Shown piece after piece: positions 6,681 to 9,333 of a stretch of 9,333 nt of DNA; within the stretch, counting starts at the first letter, position 1; the number at the start of each line of letters is the position of its first letter. A program made the position numbers and the translations under genes. Source of the stretch: Alphaproteobacteria bacterium (GTDB taxonomy: Bacteria > Pseudomonadota > Alphaproteobacteria > Reyranellales > Reyranellaceae); the NCBI GenBank assembly GCA_013290035.1, contig JABCYT010000089.1, positions 1 to 9,333 of the forward strand. The letters run 5' to 3'. A model generated the notes under the pieces. The model searched no databases. It was not told where the DNA came from and saw only the letters and a program-made list of their open reading frames with translations.

Positions 6681-7226
6681 TCATGAGGTTTCTTCGTTAA
6701 AATGCGCACGCAGCCGTAATAAAGCCTTATGATGCGTGCTGCGAACGGTTTGGGCGTCGATCTTGAGAAGTTGGGCGACCTCGGCCACGTCGCGCTCCTC
6801 GTCATATAGGCATTTCAGGATCAGGATCTGACGCTCGGTCAGAAGTCCCTGAGGAATCTTGAGCTTTTCGATATGGCGGTCTTCGACCCCCAAACTGGCC
6901 TCCGGCACCTCGTCGATTGGCTGGGTGGCCTGTCTGCGGCGCCGGGCATGATCTATTGCCGACGACCGGGCGACCACTGCCAGCCAGGTCGAAAGACCGG
7001 CCCGGGCTGGATCGTAGGTCTTGAGCAGGCGGAAGTCATTGGCGCACAAACGGACGAACACGTCCTGGGCGGCATCCATGACGTCCTCCTCGCTCAGCCG
7101 GTATGAAGCGAGCGTGCGGCGGGCGACGGCATTGATCAAGGGTGCGGCAGCGCCCACGAAAGCATCCCAAGCACGCTTGTTGCCCTTCGCTAGCGCCTGC
7201 AGGTCGATCTGGTGAAGGTCCGTCAC
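6681..7226 (-). CDS. ECF (sigma-70 family) RNA polymerase sigma factor
   Basis: The 181 residues match a two-domain ECF sigma. Region 2 spans about 15-100, with DAAQDVFVRLC (51-61) as the core-binding helix and WLAVVARSSAIDHARRRR (81-98) as the promoter -10 recognition segment. A linker (100-120) is followed by region 4 (about 125-176), with the helix-turn-helix DVAEVAQLLKIDAQTVRSTHHKALLRLR. It directs RNA polymerase to a small set of promoters and probably its own operon. The start is GTG at 7226, with only a weak GAAAGA upstream; the N-terminus MTDLHQIDLQALAKGNKRAW fits the family and no better start was found. The anti-sigma gene follows after 50 bases. The operon order sigma, anti-sigma, sensor recalls cnrYXH components in a different order. 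I cannot assign an ECF subgroup without alignment. Confidence 0.92.
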   Translation of the reverse strand: MTDLHQIDLQALAKGNKRAWDAFVGAAAPLINAVARRTLASYRLSEEDVMDAAQDVFVRLCANDFRLLKTYDPARAGLSTWLAVVARSSAIDHARRRRQATQPIDEVPEASLGVEDRHIEKLKIPQGLLTERQILILKCLYDEERDVAEVAQLLKIDAQTVRSTHHKALLRLRAHFNEETS

Positions 7227-7252
7227 GCCCGCGATCTTTCTTGCCTTGTCCG

Positions 7253-7270
7253 CCCTGCAGTTTAACAGGG
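7253..7270. repeat. Short inverted repeat in the divergent promoter region
   Basis: CCCTG-N8-CAGGG is a perfect 5-base dyad with an AT-richer centre, in the middle of the divergent region. It could be an operator for a dimeric regulator or chance; the arms are too short to decide. Confidence 0.3.
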
Positions 7271-7313
7271 TTTGTGGCGAAATCAGGCCCCGCTACAGTC
7301 CCAGCCAACCCGT

Positions 7314-7320
7314 GGGAGAG
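7314..7320 (+). promoter_or_regulatory. Shine-Dalgarno GGGAGAG deciding the GGT-like start
   Basis: GGGAGAG lies just before the ATG at 7324 (GGAG core with a 5-base gap). It favours this ATG over an in-frame TTG at 7246. That longer start would add 26 residues (with RPRYSPSQPVGEL before the Met) that resemble neither a signal peptide nor the family's N-terminus. Confidence 0.65.
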
Positions 7321-7323
7321 TTG

Positions 7324-8880
7324 ATGAGCGAGTCCCTGACACGTCAATGGAAAGTCACCAAGCAGCCAATTCGTGGCAAAGGCGTGGTGGTTGCACAAAA
7401 CTGCAGAGCGGCTGAGGTCGGCGCCGAGATTCTTCGCAAGGGCGGCAATGCCATCGACGCCGCCGTCGCCACCGGCATGGCCATCGGCACGCTCGAGCCG
7501 TGGATGAGCGGCATCGGCGGCGTGGGCTTCATGACGATCTGGAGCGCCAGGGAAGGCCGCGCCTGGACAATCGACTACGGTCCGCTCTCGGCCAAGAAGC
7601 TCGATCCCAAGAACTATCCCATCGTCGGCCCCGGCCCGGCCAATCCCTTCGCCTGGCCCGACATCCTCGAGCAGCGGAACGAGGTCGGCTATCACTCGAT
7701 CGCCATGCCCGGCCAGGTCGCCGGCATGGCCAAGGCGCTGGAGCGCTTCGGCACGCTCAAATGGCAGGACGTCATGGCGCCTGCGATCGTGCTCGCCAAG
7801 CGCGGTATGGAACTCGACTGGTACATGCAGGTGATGATCGCCAACGGAGCGGAGCATCTCGCAAGGTTTCCGGCGTCCAAGGCCAATTACCTGCCCGACG
7901 GCGGTCGCGTTCCCACCAATGACTGGCAGGGCACGACGCGTTATCTGAAGCTCGGCAATCTCGGCGCGACCTACCAGCGGTTGAGCGACGGCGGCCCGCG
8001 CGAGTACTACGAGGGGGCGTTGGCGCGCGACATCGCCGCCGACCTGCAAGCGGGCGGCTCGGCCATCGACTACGACGATCTCAGATCCTATGAGGCGCGG
8101 ATCGTCGAACCGCTGTCGTTCGAACATGGCGGTGCCACGATCAACGTTGCCGGCGGCTTGACCGCGGGCCCGACGCTCAGGCGCACGGTCGAGCTGGCCG
8201 GCGCCGGCACCAAAGGCAAAGGCGCGCCCGGCGCCGACTTTTTCGTCGCCATCGCGCAAGGCATGCACCAGGCCTACGACGAGCGGCTCAAGACCATGGG
8301 CGACAAGCCCACCAACACCTGCACCACGCACTTCTGCGCCGCCGACTCGCAAGGCAACATGGTGGCGCTGACCCAGACCCTGATGTCGCTGTTCGGCTCG
8401 GGCGTCATGCTGCCCAAGACCGGCATCACCATGAACAACGGCATGTTGTGGTTCGATCCCGAGCCCAACCGGCCCAACTCGATCGCGCCGGGCAAGCGGC
8501 CGCTTTGCAACATCTGTCCCGTGGTCGTGGCCAAGGACGGCAAGCCGTGGTTCTGCATCGGCGCCTCGGGCGGCCGGCGCATCGTGCCGGCGGTGACCCA
8601 GCTCTCGCTGATGCTGATCGACCGCGGCCTCGATGTCGGGACGGCGTTCCATCAGCCACGCATCGACGTCTCGGGCGTGGGCCCGATCCGTGTCAACCGC
8701 GAGCTGCCCGACGCGGTGAAGAAGGCGATTGCCGGCAGGCTGCCGATCGTCGAAGTCGCCAACCAGGTTTCGCCGCTGGGATTTGCCAATCCATGCTGCA
8801 TCGTGCGCGATCCCGCGACCGGCGAACTCACCGGGATGAACGAAGTGATGTCGCCGTGGGCCGGCGGCGCCGCGCAATAA
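7324..8880 (+). CDS. Gamma-glutamyltransferase-family Ntn hydrolase, YwrD-like
   Basis: The 518-residue proenzyme is close to the length of YwrD-type GGT homologues. GNAIDAAVAT (41-50) and MSGIGGVGFM (61-70) are family blocks. Self-cleavage before T334 (C333/TTHFCAAD) would give large and small subunits with T334 as the nucleophile, and GASGGRRI (413-420) is the late glycine-rich loop. No signal peptide is visible, so it is probably cytoplasmic, unlike the periplasmic E. coli enzyme. Aligned by eye with E. coli GGT, the glutamate-binding residues R114, N411, Q430, D433, S462 and S463 become G86, M354, G373, W376, C395 and N396; T409 is kept as T352. Glutathione is therefore an unlikely best substrate, and another amide or N-acyl compound is more likely. 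It is transcribed divergently from the sigma operon. Family firm, substrate unknown. Confidence 0.92.
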   Translation: MSESLTRQWKVTKQPIRGKGVVVAQNCRAAEVGAEILRKGGNAIDAAVATGMAIGTLEPWMSGIGGVGFMTIWSAREGRAWTIDYGPLSAKKLDPKNYPIVGPGPANPFAWPDILEQRNEVGYHSIAMPGQVAGMAKALERFGTLKWQDVMAPAIVLAKRGMELDWYMQVMIANGAEHLARFPASKANYLPDGGRVPTNDWQGTTRYLKLGNLGATYQRLSDGGPREYYEGALARDIAADLQAGGSAIDYDDLRSYEARIVEPLSFEHGGATINVAGGLTAGPTLRRTVELAGAGTKGKGAPGADFFVAIAQGMHQAYDERLKTMGDKPTNTCTTHFCAADSQGNMVALTQTLMSLFGSGVMLPKTGITMNNGMLWFDPEPNRPNSIAPGKRPLCNICPVVVAKDGKPWFCIGASGGRRIVPAVTQLSLMLIDRGLDVGTAFHQPRIDVSGVGPIRVNRELPDAVKKAIAGRLPIVEVANQVSPLGFANPCCIVRDPATGELTGMNEVMSPWAGGAAQ

Positions 8881-8908
8881 ATAAAGTCCTTGAGGCCAAA
8901 GGCCGGAG

Positions 8909-8936
8909 CCCTCACCCGGCACCTTAAGGGTGAGGG
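8909..8936 (+). repeat. Perfect 9-bp inverted repeat upstream of the second ECF sigma gene
   Basis: CCCTCACCC (8909-8917) and GGGTGAGGG (8928-8936) are exact reverse complements around the 10-base loop GGCACCTTAA. It begins 28 bases after the GGT-like stop and its right arm contains the likely ribosome-binding site (GAGGG, 6 bases before ATG 8943). It may act as a hairpin that hides this site, as a weak terminator (no U-tract follows), or as part of a dispersed palindromic repeat. A smaller GGCC-AAA-GGCC dyad precedes it at 8894-8904. Confidence 0.7.
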
Positions 8937-8942
8937 ACTGGC

Positions 8943-9333
8943 ATGGATCTCGAGCAACTCGTCCGCTGCGCCGCGCAAGGCGATGTAAAAGCCTTCGTGG
9001 CGCTCACCCGGCGCTTCCAGCACTTCGCCTTCGGCTCGGCGCTGGCGCTGGTCGGCGATTTCCACCAGGCCGAGGACGTGGTCCAGGAATCCTTCGTGGC
9101 GGCCTGGGCCGCGCTGCCAAGCCTCGCCGAGCCCGCCGCCTTTCCGGGCTGGCTGCGCAGCATCGTGCGCCATCAGGCTTCCCGCGTGCTGCGGCGCGCG
9201 CACTTGAAGGCTCTCCCGCTCACGGAAGCCGAACAGGTCGCGAGCGAGCAACCCGCGGCGGATGATCAGCTGGATCGACGCCGCTACGCAAACGCCGCCC
9301 TCGCGGCAATCGCCGATTTGCCGGCCAACCTGC
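8943..9333 (+). CDS. ECF sigma factor, N-terminal part (3' end outside window)
   Basis: The frame stays open from ATG 8943 to the window end, giving 130 residues. MDLEQLVRCAAQGDVKAFVAL opens the protein, followed by a sigma region 2 with GDFHQAEDVVQESFVAAW (about 39-56) and FPGWLRSIVRHQASRVLRR (about 66-84). An acidic linker follows, and ALAAIADLPANL at the end is the likely entry into region 4. The segment EPAAFPGWLRSIV, with GDFHQAED, resembles ECF sigma proteins that often carry extra C-terminal domains, but the C-terminus is not visible. The GAGGG ribosome-binding site sits in the inverted repeat just upstream. The gene lies 62 bases after the GGT-like gene, so it may be read from that promoter as well as its own. 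It is unrelated in detail to the other ECF sigma in the window. Family call is firm. Confidence 0.85.
   Translation, partial: MDLEQLVRCAAQGDVKAFVALTRRFQHFAFGSALALVGDFHQAEDVVQESFVAAWAALPSLAEPAAFPGWLRSIVRHQASRVLRRAHLKALPLTEAEQVASEQPAADDQLDRRRYANAALAAIADLPANL

Larger units (their letters stand above)
7227..7323. promoter_or_regulatory. Divergent intergenic region between the ECF sigma operon and the GGT-like gene
   Basis: These 97 bases must hold the promoters of both the leftward sigma operon and the rightward GGT-like gene. The clearest element is an inverted repeat, CCCTG (7253-7257) and CAGGG (7266-7270) around an AT-richer 8-base centre (CAGTTTAA). I see no convincing sigma-70 hexamer pair. 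I also cannot point to a definite ECF -35 (GGAAC-like) element, so promoter positions are not called. Confidence 0.4.

Noticed and set aside
7246..7323. Upstream TTG start extending the GGT-like protein by 26 residues
   Set aside because: The added residues are not a signal peptide and match no family N-terminus. The ATG at 7324 has a good Shine-Dalgarno and MSESLTRQWKV fits.
7036..8922. A 628-codon minus-strand frame opposite the GGT-like gene
   Set aside because: It is entirely antisense to a clear GGT-family gene and overlaps the ECF sigma in another frame. The composition is low-complexity His/Arg/Ala/Gly.
8894..8936. Rho-independent terminator after the GGT-like gene
   Set aside because: A hairpin is present but no run of T follows it; the start codon of the next gene comes 6 bases later. 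A translational or repeat-element role is at least as likely.

Overview
The window is high-GC coding DNA packed with short intergenic gaps. Gene content (a CFA-synthase-like methyltransferase operon, an ECF sigma/anti-sigma operon, a DUF1800/DUF1501 pair) and codon use favouring G/C at third positions suggest an alphaproteobacterium, perhaps a soil or water member of the Rhodospirillales/Hyphomicrobiales type. This placement is inference; no rRNA or tRNA is present to test it.

Region 1 (1-2946, plus strand): the 3' end of a DUF1365 gene, a CFA-synthase/mycolic-acid-cyclopropane-synthase-type methyltransferase, and a GPH (MelB-like) major facilitator transporter. They lie in one direction with gaps of 16 and 49 bases and look like one lipid-modification operon. 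The order resembles gene sets known from other Proteobacteria, including the sigmaE/ChrR singlet-oxygen regulon of Rhodobacter sphaeroides, where such methyltransferases make methylated or furan fatty acids. The methyltransferase here has lost two of the bicarbonate-site side chains of E. coli Cfa, so 'cyclopropane synthase' may be the wrong activity label.

Region 2 (2943-7226, minus strand): a compact five-gene operon read from right to left. It encodes an ECF sigma factor, a one-pass anti-sigma factor without zinc-binding residues, a membrane-anchored CnrX/Spy-like periplasmic sensor (Metal_resist type), a Tat-exported DUF1800 protein and a DUF1501 protein. The first three have the logic of the CnrYXH metal-sensing system (cytoplasmic sigma, membrane anti-sigma, periplasmic sensor). 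The last two are a widespread pair of unknown function and would be the outputs. Ribosome-binding sites of the two last genes overlap the preceding stop codons, which points to translational coupling. The operon ends tail-to-tail with the transporter gene at a shared CTAG. This operon is the best candidate for a poorly described system.

Region 3 (7227-9333, plus strand): a 97-base divergent intergenic region with a short inverted repeat, then a YwrD-like member of the gamma-glutamyltransferase Ntn-hydrolase family. That enzyme keeps the self-processing threonine but lacks nearly all glutamate-binding residues of classical GGT. A second ECF sigma factor follows. Its ribosome-binding site lies in one arm of a perfect 9-bp inverted repeat, and its gene runs off the window end.
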